A stretch of DNA of 35,973 nt from Spirulina sp. CCY15215 (GTDB lineage Bacteria > Cyanobacteriota > Cyanobacteriia > Cyanobacteriales > Spirulinaceae), in the NCBI RefSeq assembly GCF_016888125.1, contig NZ_JACSWA010000481.1, positions 1 to 35,973 of the forward strand, written 5' to 3'. Within the stretch, counting starts at the first letter, position 1, and every line of letters starts with the position of its first letter. The translations under genes and the position numbers were made by a program. The notes beneath the pieces were generated by a model. It searched no databases. It was not told the origin of the DNA and worked only from the letters and a program-made list of their open reading frames with translations. Of the stretch, positions 19,107-28,209 are shown in pieces.

Positions 19107-22100
19107 TCATTGTTCGGTTGATTGTATTGCCAGTTCCATGACAAGATCGAAACGAAATTCTTCAACGAAATTAGCGAGGGCGATCGCTAAATGGGAATGC
19201 TCCTTGGGAATTTCGGCGATCGCTTCAAAGATAAGGCGATCGCTGCATTGAATGGATGCGTCATAAAGTCTTTTTCTCCAGTTTTCCGGCATAGTTTGTA
19301 ATGCAGAAGAGAGCGAGGATAATTCATTATCGCCTATTCCCTGTAAGTCTCCCAGTAATGGTTCAGAGTCGCATCTGTCTTCATTTTTAGAATCTGTTTC
19401 ATTTTCATATAAATACTGTACTAAGAGATATTTTTCTATTTTCCCCAGTAATTCATCTTCTTGGAAAGGTTTACTTAAAAAGTCATCGCATCCAACTGCT
19501 AAGGCCTTGGCTCGATCTTCAAGAAAAGCACTGGCAGTCAAAGCGACAATGGGAACTTTTTCCCTCTTCCCGACTCCTGACTCCCGCTCTCCTATTTCCT
19601 CTTCTCGCAAGCGAATTTGTCGGGTCGCTTCATAACCATCCATAACAGGCATACGAATGTCCATCCAGATGAAATGAGGCTGCCATGATTCCCACAGGGC
19701 GATCGCTTCTACGCCATTGTTTGCTGTTTCTACTTCAAGTCCTAAAGAGGTGAGAAGATTCAATAACAATAAGCGATTATACTCTCGATCTTCAACAATT
19801 AGAAAACGATAAGGAACATCGGGAAAATCTGGGGAGACGATCGCGCGAAGATTTTTCTTGCTGCTAATGGAAGACTCTAAAATGGGTTCTGAGGACATAT
19901 TGATCGGAATCTCAAAGAAGAATTTTGAGCCTCGTCCCCTTTCACTTTCTAAATCTAATTCTCCTCCCATCAAGCGCACAAATTGTTGACTGATGGGCAG
20001 TCCTAAACCCGTTCCTTCGGAGGCTTTTGCACCATCTTTTGTTTGCCCAAAAGCCTCAAAAATTTTCTCAACGTCCTCTGAGGCAATACCGCAGCCGGTA
20101 TCTTCGACTTCAAAATAAAGTTTCTGATTTCCTCTTCTCTTGTTTACTCGCAGAGTCACAAAACCCGTATCGGTAAACTTAATGGCATTGCTTAAGAGAT
20201 TAATTAAAACCTGACGGAGTTTCTGGGCATCTGTACTGACAAATTGGGGCAGATCGCGATCGCGATCGCAAATTAACTGAAGCCCTTTACCATTGGCTTT
20301 CATTCGTAACATATCTTCTACACTATCCAACAGACGATAAAGATTAAAATCATCTTCATTAAAAGTAGCTCTTCCTGCTTCAATTTTCGACATTTCTAGC
20401 ACATCATTAATTAATGCTAGTAAATGTTCTCCACTGCGATTAATAATATTAAGATTTTCTTGATGTTCGCGATCGAGGCGATCGTCTCTGACCATTAATT
20501 GTGTAAATCCCAAAATGGCATTAAGGGGGGTTCGCAATTCGTGACTCATACTAGCTAAAAATTCGCTTTTGGCACGGTTTCCCGCATCAGCAGTTTCTTT
20601 GGCTATTTTTAAGGCCTCTGACTGCTGTTGCGTTTTTTCCAGCAATTCAGCTTGTTGTAGGGCGATGCCCATTTGCGTGCCAATTTGAATCGCCATATTG
20701 ATTTCTTCTTCCTGCCAATGACGGGGGGCAGAATTTTGATAGGAAGCAAGGAGTCCCCACAATTTGGGTGCATTTTCTAATTCCTCGTTCTCGTTCTCGT
20801 TCTCCTGTACGCTTGTGAAAATCGGAACAGTGAGATAAGCACGAGCTTGAAATTTTTCGAGGAGTTTTAGATAACAGGGGGAAAATTTTTCTGTATAAAT
20901 ATCTTCTATGCAGAGATAGCGCGTCCCTCGACGATATCCTCCTCCTTGTGTTTTTTTTAAATGAGTGTCTTCAATGGTGATGGTTTCATGTAATTGTTTA
21001 ATAACACAGTCATCAGAAGCCGTGGTGATTGCAAATCGATCGCGATCTTGTTCAAGCAAAGATATCCATTCTTCTCCGACAGCTTCGGCGACAACTTCTC
21101 CACTCCAATCGGGATTAAAACGATAAATAATGACGCGATCGCAGTTTAAAACTCGACGTAATTCTTGGGTGGTGGTGTTGAAAATAGTTTCAATCTCGAG
21201 GGTGCGGCGCATTCGTTCGATAATGGTGGCAATAGCAACCTCTCGTTCAACACTCTCTCTTAAAGCCTCTTCTACTCGCTTGCGTTCAGTAATATCCGTA
21301 GCCGTTCCCGTAACGCCGATCGCTTGTCCTAATTCATCGTACACGGCGATCGCATTGACTTGCAGGTAAATCCAGCGATCGTCTTTTGCGAGGTATTTTT
21401 GTTCGTGCTGCATGAGGGGTTTTCCTTGCAACACGCGCAAGAACTTAGGAGCGTTGTCTCGACGTTCTTGGGGGGGGATCAAATCCCAAAAGGGACGACA
21501 GATAACTTCTTCGAGTTCATAACCACAAATGCGAGTCATGGCGGGGTTCACAAAAGTAAAACAGCCGTCAAGATCCATCGACCAAATAATATCTTGGGAC
21601 GTTTCCACCAAATCTCGATATTTTTTTTCGCTTTCTCGTAGGGCAATTTCCGCCCGTCGGCGATCGCTGATATCATTAAAAATACCGAGAATATGTGATA
21701 TTTTCCCAGATTCATCTATAATCGGAGCTTTTGTCGTTTGCACCCACATCTTAATCTGGCGATGGTAATCGTCAATTTCCTGTTCTGGATAAACAATTGC
21801 TCGTTCAATTCGCATAAGTTCTTGATCTTCTTCTTGCCAAGAGTGAGCCAAATGTTCGGGAAATACTTGCCAATTATTGCGACCCAATAGGTCTGCTCGC
21901 AGCACACCCAAAGTCCGTTCGCTAAATTGATTCCAAATAACATAACGCATTTCATCTTTAACATCTTTAACAAATACTCCCATAGGAATATAATCAATAA
22001 TAGCGTTGAGAAAGCGCTTTTGTTGAGCAATTTCTTCTTCTAATTGCTTGCGATCGCTGATATCATTAGTAACAAGGGTGACACAGTTTTGACCTTGCAA

Positions 22101-22844
22101 GTCAATCAGTTCCGCAGAGAGTAAAAGGGTTTTAATCTGTCCTGATTTAGTGCGAAATTCGACTTCAAGATTGCGAATAACGCCTTTTTGTTCTGTCAGT
22201 TGACGATGAAAGCGCTCTCGCTGTTGAGAGTGTACCCAGATATCTAAATCTTGAGCGCAGAAGCCGATAATTTCACTGGGACTATAACCCAATAACTCGA
22301 AAAAACTTTCGTTAGCATCAAGATATTGCCCCTCGGGAAAGGTTTTCAAAGCAATTGCATGAGGACTAGAACTAAAGGCTTTGGCAAATTTTTCTTGAGC
22401 AATAGAACGCTGATAAATTTCTTCTTTGAGTTGAGCATTTTGTGCCTCGAGTTGCTGTTGTAGTCTCCGAATCGTGAGTTGGTGATCGATGCGAGCCAAT
22501 ACTTCATTAGCTTGAAAGGGCTTAGTAATATAGTCTACTCCTCCAGCTTTAAATGCCCTAACTTTTTCATCGGCGCGATCGATCACACTAATAAAAATAA
22601 TGGGAATATTCTCGGTGCGCCGATCTTTTTTGAGTCGTTCGCAAACTTCATAGCCGTTGATTTCCGGCATGAGAATATCGAGTAAAATCAGATCGGGAGG
22701 TGACGCAAAAGCCGCATTTAGGGCTAACTCCCCGGAAATAGCACGACGGACGCGATAGCCTTGATTTTGTAATAATCGTGCTAAAAATTTTAGGTTGCTG
22801 GGTTGGTCGTCAACAATAAGAATTGTAATGGTTTCGTTATTCAT
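19107..22844 (-). CDS. Hybrid histidine kinase REC-PAS-PAS-PAS-GAF-HisKA-HATPase-REC
   Basis: The 1245-residue product starts at ATG 22844 (MNNETITIL); the TTG at 22868 directly abuts the previous gene and is less likely. Domains in order: receiver (D56), three PAS domains (about 150-515), a GAF domain (about 530-730), HisKA with His768 in SMSHELRTPL, HATPase, a second receiver (D1062 in WMDIRMPVMDGY), and a helical tail shared with the next two kinases. The GAF contains SPCYLKLLEKFQARAYLTVP, with Cys657 where cyanobacteriochromes attach bilin, and a second Cys613 in SDDCVIK. An extra segment in the second receiver (EEEIGERESGVGKREK) comes from a short repeat. Soluble. Confidence 0.92.
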   Translation of the reverse strand: MNNETITILIVDDQPSNLKFLARLLQNQGYRVRRAISGELALNAAFASPPDLILLDILMPEINGYEVCERLKKDRRTENIPIIFISVIDRADEKVRAFKAGGVDYITKPFQANEVLARIDHQLTIRRLQQQLEAQNAQLKEEIYQRSIAQEKFAKAFSSSPHAIALKTFPEGQYLDANESFFELLGYSPSEIIGFCAQDLDIWVHSQQRERFHRQLTEQKGVIRNLEVEFRTKSGQIKTLLLSAELIDLQGQNCVTLVTNDISDRKQLEEEIAQQKRFLNAIIDYIPMGVFVKDVKDEMRYVIWNQFSERTLGVLRADLLGRNNWQVFPEHLAHSWQEEDQELMRIERAIVYPEQEIDDYHRQIKMWVQTTKAPIIDESGKISHILGIFNDISDRRRAEIALRESEKKYRDLVETSQDIIWSMDLDGCFTFVNPAMTRICGYELEEVICRPFWDLIPPQERRDNAPKFLRVLQGKPLMQHEQKYLAKDDRWIYLQVNAIAVYDELGQAIGVTGTATDITERKRVEEALRESVEREVAIATIIERMRRTLEIETIFNTTTQELRRVLNCDRVIIYRFNPDWSGEVVAEAVGEEWISLLEQDRDRFAITTASDDCVIKQLHETITIEDTHLKKTQGGGYRRGTRYLCIEDIYTEKFSPCYLKLLEKFQARAYLTVPIFTSVQENENENEELENAPKLWGLLASYQNSAPRHWQEEEINMAIQIGTQMGIALQQAELLEKTQQQSEALKIAKETADAGNRAKSEFLASMSHELRTPLNAILGFTQLMVRDDRLDREHQENLNIINRSGEHLLALINDVLEMSKIEAGRATFNEDDFNLYRLLDSVEDMLRMKANGKGLQLICDRDRDLPQFVSTDAQKLRQVLINLLSNAIKFTDTGFVTLRVNKRRGNQKLYFEVEDTGCGIASEDVEKIFEAFGQTKDGAKASEGTGLGLPISQQFVRLMGGELDLESERGRGSKFFFEIPINMSSEPILESSISSKKNLRAIVSPDFPDVPYRFLIVEDREYNRLLLLNLLTSLGLEVETANNGVEAIALWESWQPHFIWMDIRMPVMDGYEATRQIRLREEEIGERESGVGKREKVPIVALTASAFLEDRAKALAVGCDDFLSKPFQEDELLGKIEKYLLVQYLYENETDSKNEDRCDSEPLLGDLQGIGDNELSSLSSALQTMPENWRKRLYDASIQCSDRLIFEAIAEIPKEHSHLAIALANFVEEFRFDLVMELAIQSTEQ
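19563..19608 (-). repeat. Short-repeat insert in the second receiver of the large hybrid kinase
   Basis: A pyrimidine-rich run (complement rich in GGGAGTCGGGAG-like units) encodes GERESGVGKREK between RQIRLREEE and KVPIVALTAS. The homologous receivers of the two neighbouring kinases have a shorter or different loop here. The run resembles common intergenic repeats of cyanobacteria. Confidence 0.5.
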
Positions 22845-22868
22845 AAACTTAGTTACATTAATAGTCAA

Positions 22869-24791
22869 TTATTCTTGAATTACAATTTTTTTTGTTATAC
22901 GAACGATAATATCAAACCGAGAATTTTCATATAGCTCCCGCAACTGTTCCGCTAGATCGGGGGCGCGATCGTCGATTTCTTCAATCAGTTTCAGAGTCAT
23001 TTCTTCATTAATTTCATTGGCATAATGATAGAGATTTTCAAGCCAAGATTGAGGCATTTTTTTGAATTCTGAGAGAAAAAATGACTCCGATTGTTTGGAT
23101 GCGGCAGCTTTTCGATTGAACGTTTCTGTCGAACTGAGATTTTCAAAATGGTAAAACACCCCCAGATAAGTCGCTATTTTCTCAAGTAAAATCGTTTCTT
23201 GAAATGGCTTATGAATAAAATCGTTGCACCCCGCTTCTAACATTATTCCCTTTTGTTCTTCAAAAATGCTGGCTGTTAAAGCAATAATAACAACAGATGC
23301 CTGTTCTCTTTCCTTCTCGCGCAGCCGAATTTCCTTGGTGGCTTCATAGCCATTCATGACGGGCATTCGCGTATCCATGAGGATTAAATGAGGTTCCCAT
23401 GTTTTCCATAAGGCGATCGCCTCTTGACCATTCATCGCCTCTCGAACCTCAAAACCAATCGGTTGCAGTAATTTCTTGATCAGCAGACAGTTTTCTCGCG
23501 TATCATCAACCGCCAAAACTCGATAGGCGATCGCAGCATCTTTCAAGCCAATAACGCGCTGAAGTGGGGTTTTGCTTGTGGGAAGCGTATTAATCACTGA
23601 GGGCGTAATGTAGAATTCAAATATACTACCTTTACCCAAACAACTGCGAAGTTCAATTTCACCGCCCATCAAAGTGATAAACTGGCGAGTAATTGTGAGT
23701 CCTAAACCCGTTCCTTCTACCGATTTTCGTCCCGCTTCAGCTTGTACGAAGGCCTCAAATAAATGTTCAATTTCTTCTGTTGCAATACCGCATCCAGTAT
23801 CTTCTATTGCAAAATAAATTTTACTATTTTTGATTGTTTTTTGCTCCCCCCCAACCTCCCCATCCCCCCCAACCTCCCCATCCCCCCCATCTCCCCACAC
23901 TCTCAACATCACCGAACCCGAATCAGTAAATTTAATCGCATTATTGAGGAGATTAATTAAACAACTGCGAAGTTTCTTTTCGTCAGTCCTAATATACGGA
24001 GGAACATTTGGGGCGATCGCAAAGTTGAGGCGAATGCCTTTGCGTTCTGCTGCCAGTAAAAACATCGCTTCTAGATTATCCAGTAATTGGTATAAATCGA
24101 AGTCATTTTCCTCAAAAATAATCACCCCAGATTCTATTTTTGATAAATCTAAAATATCATTAATTAACTCTAACAAATGTTCTCCACTCTGATTAATAAT
24201 AGTTAAGTTTTCTCTTTGTTCATCTGCGATCGCACTATCTCGGTTCATAACTTGCGTAAAGCCTAAAATAACATTGAGAGGAGTGCGAAGTTCGTGGCTC
24301 ATATTGGTCAAAAATTCACTTTTGGCACGTAGGGCGTGTTCTGCGGCAAGTTCGGCTTTTTTCCGTTCTCCAATTTCTTGTTGGAGTTGTTGATTTTGTT
24401 GTTGTAATTCCTGCTGTAAGTTTCGGATAGTGAGTTGATTTTCAACCCTCGCTAAAACTTCGGGAATTTGAAAAGGTTTAGTAATATAATCAACTCCACC
24501 CACTTGAAAGGCACGAACTTTATCTAAGGTCGCATCTAAAGCACTAATAAAAATAACAGGAATTTCTGCGGTTATCTCATTCACTTTCAATTTTTCGCAC
24601 ACCTCATAACCGTCCATATCGGGCATTTTAATATCCAATAAAATCAGATCGATTACGCCTAATTTTGCAACTTTAAGTGCCATAAACCCATTAACAACAC
24701 CGCGTACTTTATATCCTTCTCGATATAAAGTAGCCGATAAAACTTGTAGATTTTCGGGGGTATCGTCAACGATGAGAATATTGCCTTTCAT
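22869..24791 (-). CDS. Hybrid histidine kinase REC-HisKA-HATPase-REC
   Basis: The 640-residue product has an N-terminal receiver (NILIVDDTPENLQVL, D53), a coiled coil, HisKA with His166 in NMSHELRTPLNVILGF, HATPase (AIEDTGCGIATEEIEHLF; GTGLGLTI), a second receiver (D473 in LILMDTRMPVMNGYEA) and a C-terminal helical tail (MPQSWLENLYHYANEINEEM) shared with its neighbours. There is no recognised sensory domain, so input probably comes through the first receiver or a partner. A GDGEVG tandem repeat sits in an HATPase loop. It starts 4 bases after the stop of the first kinase in the run, so the two are almost certainly co-transcribed. Confidence 0.93.
   Translation of the reverse strand: MKGNILIVDDTPENLQVLSATLYREGYKVRGVVNGFMALKVAKLGVIDLILLDIKMPDMDGYEVCEKLKVNEITAEIPVIFISALDATLDKVRAFQVGGVDYITKPFQIPEVLARVENQLTIRNLQQELQQQNQQLQQEIGERKKAELAAEHALRAKSEFLTNMSHELRTPLNVILGFTQVMNRDSAIADEQRENLTIINQSGEHLLELINDILDLSKIESGVIIFEENDFDLYQLLDNLEAMFLLAAERKGIRLNFAIAPNVPPYIRTDEKKLRSCLINLLNNAIKFTDSGSVMLRVWGDGGDGEVGGDGEVGGEQKTIKNSKIYFAIEDTGCGIATEEIEHLFEAFVQAEAGRKSVEGTGLGLTITRQFITLMGGEIELRSCLGKGSIFEFYITPSVINTLPTSKTPLQRVIGLKDAAIAYRVLAVDDTRENCLLIKKLLQPIGFEVREAMNGQEAIALWKTWEPHLILMDTRMPVMNGYEATKEIRLREKEREQASVVIIALTASIFEEQKGIMLEAGCNDFIHKPFQETILLEKIATYLGVFYHFENLSSTETFNRKAAASKQSESFFLSEFKKMPQSWLENLYHYANEINEEMTLKLIEEIDDRAPDLAEQLRELYENSRFDIIVRITKKIVIQE
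23853..23898 (-). repeat. 18-bp tandem repeat in an HATPase loop
   Basis: AACCTCCCCATCCCCCCC occurs at 23853-23870 and 23871-23888, followed by a partial copy. On the minus strand it encodes GDGEVG units between LRVW and EQKTIKN in the ATP-binding domain. The unit is six codons, so the frame survives changes in copy number. Confidence 0.85.
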
Positions 24792-24795
24792 TTAA

Positions 24796-27192
24796 CTAAA
24801 ATTCAGTAGCATCAAGAAGTTCGATAATGCGATCGCAACGAAAATGTTGAGCCAATTCGGCCAGACTCTCGCCGATCGCAGTATGAGTTTCGGGCAGTTT
24901 AGCAATGAGATGAAGAATCTCTTCGTCATCGGCAACTTCCGCCGCCCGGTACAATTGCTGCAACCATTCCGAGGGCAGGGAAACTAACTTATCTGGCGTT
25001 AGAGAAAAATTCTTTTGTTTCCTTGGGGATTTTGGGGGAGAGATATTCAAGGGTTTTTCATAAAGATAACGCACTCCCAAGTGAGTTGCCATTTTCGCAA
25101 ATAGTTCCTCGGTTTTAAAGGGTTTACAAATAAAATCATTGCATCCGGCGGCGAGGGTGACGGCGCGATCGCGATCGAAGGCGCTGGCGGTTAGGGCGAT
25201 AATGGCGGTCGCTTGGCCTTCCAGATGGGATTTAATCTGCTGGGTTGCTTCATAACCATCCATGACCGGCATTCGCATATCCATAAAGATGAGATGGGGC
25301 TTCCATGCTTGCCATTGGGCGATCGCTTCGACCCCATTAATGGCCTCTCGCAGTTCAAATCCTAAAGGCGCGAGAAGATTGAGGAGAAGTTGACGGCTTT
25401 CCCAGCGATCGTCGGTAATGAGAATGCGATAAACAGGCTGATCCGGTGCTAATCCAATAATCCGGCGATCGCGGCGATCGTTTTGCATAGAAACAGGATC
25501 GACAATCTCGATCTTAATATTGAAGAAAAAAGTGCTACCTTCTCCCAAGGTACTTTGTACACTGATCTCCCCTCCCATAAGTTTGACAAATTGACGGCTG
25601 AGGGGCAAGCCCAGTCCTGTTCCTTCTTGAGATTGTCTACCCGCTTCGGTTTGAACGAAGGGTTTAAACAGTAAGTGCATCTCCTCGGGGGCAATTCCTC
25701 TCCCTGTATCCTCGATTTCAAAATAAAGTTGACTCACTCCCTTATTAGCAGGGATGGGGGAGTGTGGGGAGATGGGGGTTTTTGTTTCCTCCTCGATCGC
25801 TGACTTGACCCGTAACGCAATAAAACCAGATTGGGTAAATTTGAGGGCATTCCCAAGTAAGTTGATTAAAGCCTGACGGAGTTTGCGTTGGTCGGTTTGC
25901 ACGTATTGGGGAATATCAGGGGCGATCTCGAAAAGTAATTGTAGATCTTTTGATTTGGCTTTTAATTGCAGCATCGCCTCGAGGGAATCTAGTAAAGCAT
26001 ATAAGTCGAAGTCACTCACATCTAGGCTGATGCGTCCGGCTTCAATTTTGGCCATTTCGAGAACGTCATTAATGAGGGTGAGCAAATGTTCGCCACTACG
26101 CTTGACGATTTGTAATTGTTCTCGGCGATCGGGCGAAATCGACTCGTCATTGACCAAAAGTTGGGCAAACCCGAGAATGGCATTGAGAGGAGTTCGCAAT
26201 TCATGGCTCATATTGGCGAGAAAGGCACTTTTGGCGGTATTGGCTTGTTCTGCTGCTTCTTTGGCTTCTTGGAGGGCGGCCTCGACGTGCTTGCGTTGGC
26301 TGATATCTCGGGCGACCCAGATTGCCGATCCTGCGGGTAAAGGGGAGATACTGGCAGAAAACCAGATTTCGCGATCGCCAATGGGCAAACTGTAATCAAA
26401 ATTGAGGGTTTTTTGTTCTTCTACTACCTGCCGTATTTGTTCGAGCCATGTTTGAATATTATCGTGACGTAAAAAGCGTTCGACGGTGCGATCGAGGGGA
26501 TTATCTTCAACAGGTTCGGAATACTGGGGATTGGTGGGGGCGATTTCGATATTGCCTTTCTCGTCTACGATGAGGACAATATCCGTCATGGCCTCGAAAA
26601 TAGCACGGATTTTTTGTTCCGATGCGTGCAGTTTTTGGGCGAGGGCGCTACTTTCAACGATTTTTGCCTCTAGTTTTTGATTGGCGGCGGTTAATTCGAC
26701 GTTGCGTTCAATCGCTTTCCGCTCTAAAGTTGCGTTTAAGTCTTTTAAAAACTGATTCTGTTCCGCCAGTTGTTTTTGCTGTTGATAGTATTCTAAGGTT
26801 TCCCGAACGATCGCCTTTAATTCCTGAGAATCCCAAGGTTTGGCAATATAGCGATAAATTCCAGCTTTATTGATGAGATTGCCGACAATTTTGGCGTTGG
26901 TTTCTCCAGTTAGTAAAATTTTCAAAATTTGCGGCGCAATCTCGTGTAACTTAACGAGAAGTTCTGCTTTTTCTGTTCCCAAAAAAAGGCGATCGCAAAT
27001 AATAAAGGGAATTTCTCTCTCTTCTGCTTGCAAATTTACCAAGATATCTAGGGCTTCTTGACCGCTTTTTGCCCAGGCGATCGCGTAATCTTTTCGGGAA
27101 GGTTCTATTGCACAATACTCCTGCAATTGGTTTTGTAAGTCGATTAAAACCGATTGTTCCTCATCTACAAAAATAATGGTGGGTCTGTTCAT
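24796..27192 (-). CDS. Hybrid histidine kinase REC-PAS-HisKA-HATPase-REC (first gene of the run)
   Basis: The 798-residue product begins with a divergent receiver (IIFVDEEQSVLIDL; D67 in IICDRLFLG; K118 in IAKPWDSQEL), of the kind seen in front of HD-GYP or HupR-type regulators. A long coiled coil, a PAS domain (about 190-300), HisKA with His330 in NMSHELRTPL, HATPase, a second receiver (D638 in IFMDMRMPVMDGY) and the shared helical tail (LPSEWLQQLYRAAEVADDEE) follow. An insert TPISPHSPIP lies in the same HATPase loop that carries a repeat in the next kinase. It is separated from the upstream lyase gene by 57 bases, so the promoter of the run may lie there or further upstream. Confidence 0.93.
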   Translation of the reverse strand: MNRPTIIFVDEEQSVLIDLQNQLQEYCAIEPSRKDYAIAWAKSGQEALDILVNLQAEEREIPFIICDRLFLGTEKAELLVKLHEIAPQILKILLTGETNAKIVGNLINKAGIYRYIAKPWDSQELKAIVRETLEYYQQQKQLAEQNQFLKDLNATLERKAIERNVELTAANQKLEAKIVESSALAQKLHASEQKIRAIFEAMTDIVLIVDEKGNIEIAPTNPQYSEPVEDNPLDRTVERFLRHDNIQTWLEQIRQVVEEQKTLNFDYSLPIGDREIWFSASISPLPAGSAIWVARDISQRKHVEAALQEAKEAAEQANTAKSAFLANMSHELRTPLNAILGFAQLLVNDESISPDRREQLQIVKRSGEHLLTLINDVLEMAKIEAGRISLDVSDFDLYALLDSLEAMLQLKAKSKDLQLLFEIAPDIPQYVQTDQRKLRQALINLLGNALKFTQSGFIALRVKSAIEEETKTPISPHSPIPANKGVSQLYFEIEDTGRGIAPEEMHLLFKPFVQTEAGRQSQEGTGLGLPLSRQFVKLMGGEISVQSTLGEGSTFFFNIKIEIVDPVSMQNDRRDRRIIGLAPDQPVYRILITDDRWESRQLLLNLLAPLGFELREAINGVEAIAQWQAWKPHLIFMDMRMPVMDGYEATQQIKSHLEGQATAIIALTASAFDRDRAVTLAAGCNDFICKPFKTEELFAKMATHLGVRYLYEKPLNISPPKSPRKQKNFSLTPDKLVSLPSEWLQQLYRAAEVADDEEILHLIAKLPETHTAIGESLAELAQHFRCDRIIELLDATEF
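25750..25778 (-). repeat. G-rich repeat insert in the HATPase loop of the first kinase
   Basis: A GGGGGAGTGTGGGGAGAT-type run encodes, on the minus strand, TPISPHSPIP between two core HATPase strands. Runs of this kind are common intergenic repeats in cyanobacteria. Frame is kept. Confidence 0.6.
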
Positions 27193-27249
27193 CTATCTAA
27201 CAGGCTGCTTAAAGCTCTACCTAATAATTTGAAGATGTTGGAGTTAAAT

Positions 27250-28209
27250 TCATGCTAAATTATCCCAAAAAGCAAGTAATTTTTTGAGTTCGATATTGCC
27301 ACCACTAATCGTTACACCGATGCGTTTTCCTGGTGCGCTAACGGTTTGATTAAATAAAGCGGTTGCGGCTAAGGCTCCAGTAGGTTCAACAACTATTTTT
27401 AAGCGTTCCCAAAGATAAAACATGGTTTGTAGAAGATCGCGATCGCTAACTGTTACCATATCATCAACATACTGCAAAACAAGGGGAAATGTTAGAGAAC
27501 CTAGGGATGAAGTTCGCGCCCCATCTGCAATGGTATTGGGGTTTTCTACTCGTTGCAATGTTTTGCTGTAAAACGATCGCGTCCCATCATCTCCGGCTTT
27601 AGGTTCTACACCAATGACGCGACAATGAGGTAGGAGGGTTTTCGTGGCGATCGCGCAACCGGAAAGCAGTCCCCCTCCACCACAACACACTAACAGTAAA
27701 TCTAAGTCTCCCACGTCTTCAATCAGTTCTTTAGCGGCGGTTCCTTGTCCGGCGATAATATGAGGATGATCGTAAGGGGGAATGAGAATCGCCCCTCGTT
27801 TTTGACAGAGTTCTCGGGCTACTTTTTCCCGGATAGCTTCGGCGCGATCGTAGAGGATAACTTCTGCCCCATAACCTCGCGTTGCTGCAATTTTAACTTC
27901 TGGGGCATCCCTTGGCATAATAATTGTTGTAGGAATCTCAAGCAATTTACCGGATAAGGCGATCGCCTGGGCGTGATTTCCGGAAGAATAGGTAACAACT
28001 CCTTGGCATTTTTCCTCTGGGGATAGTTGAGAAAGGGCATTATAAGCACCGCGAAACTTAAATGCACCGATACGCTGCAAGTTTTCACACTTAAAGAACA
28101 CTTGACTTTGAGTTTTTTCGTTAAATTGCCGTGAAGTCATCACCGGAGTGCGATGGGCAACTCCGGCAAGGCGATCGGCTGCAACTTCGATGTCTGCGTA
28201 TCTCACCAT
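27250..28209 (-). CDS. PLP-dependent threonine dehydratase-like ammonia-lyase
   Basis: The 319-residue product belongs to the fold-II PLP family. The Schiff-base lysine is K51 in GAFKFRGAYNA. SSGNHAQAIALSGKLL binds the substrate carboxylate and CCGGGGLLSGCAIA binds the PLP phosphate. The sequence (VFFKCENLQRIGAFKFRG; TRGYGAEVILYDRA; IPPYDHPHIIAGQGTAA) is closest to threo-3-hydroxyaspartate ammonia-lyases and serine racemase-type enzymes. There is no C-terminal ACT domain, so it is not the feedback-regulated biosynthetic IlvA. Its ATG overlaps the stop of the Uma2 gene (TAATG), indicating translational coupling. The exact substrate is unproven. Confidence 0.88.
   Translation of the reverse strand: MVRYADIEVAADRLAGVAHRTPVMTSRQFNEKTQSQVFFKCENLQRIGAFKFRGAYNALSQLSPEEKCQGVVTYSSGNHAQAIALSGKLLEIPTTIIMPRDAPEVKIAATRGYGAEVILYDRAEAIREKVARELCQKRGAILIPPYDHPHIIAGQGTAAKELIEDVGDLDLLLVCCGGGGLLSGCAIATKTLLPHCRVIGVEPKAGDDGTRSFYSKTLQRVENPNTIADGARTSSLGSLTFPLVLQYVDDMVTVSDRDLLQTMFYLWERLKIVVEPTGALAATALFNQTVSAPGKRIGVTISGGNIELKKLLAFWDNLA

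Noticed and set aside
24796-25000. HPt domain at the end of the first kinase
   Set aside because: The tail is helical but has no histidine conserved in all three related tails.
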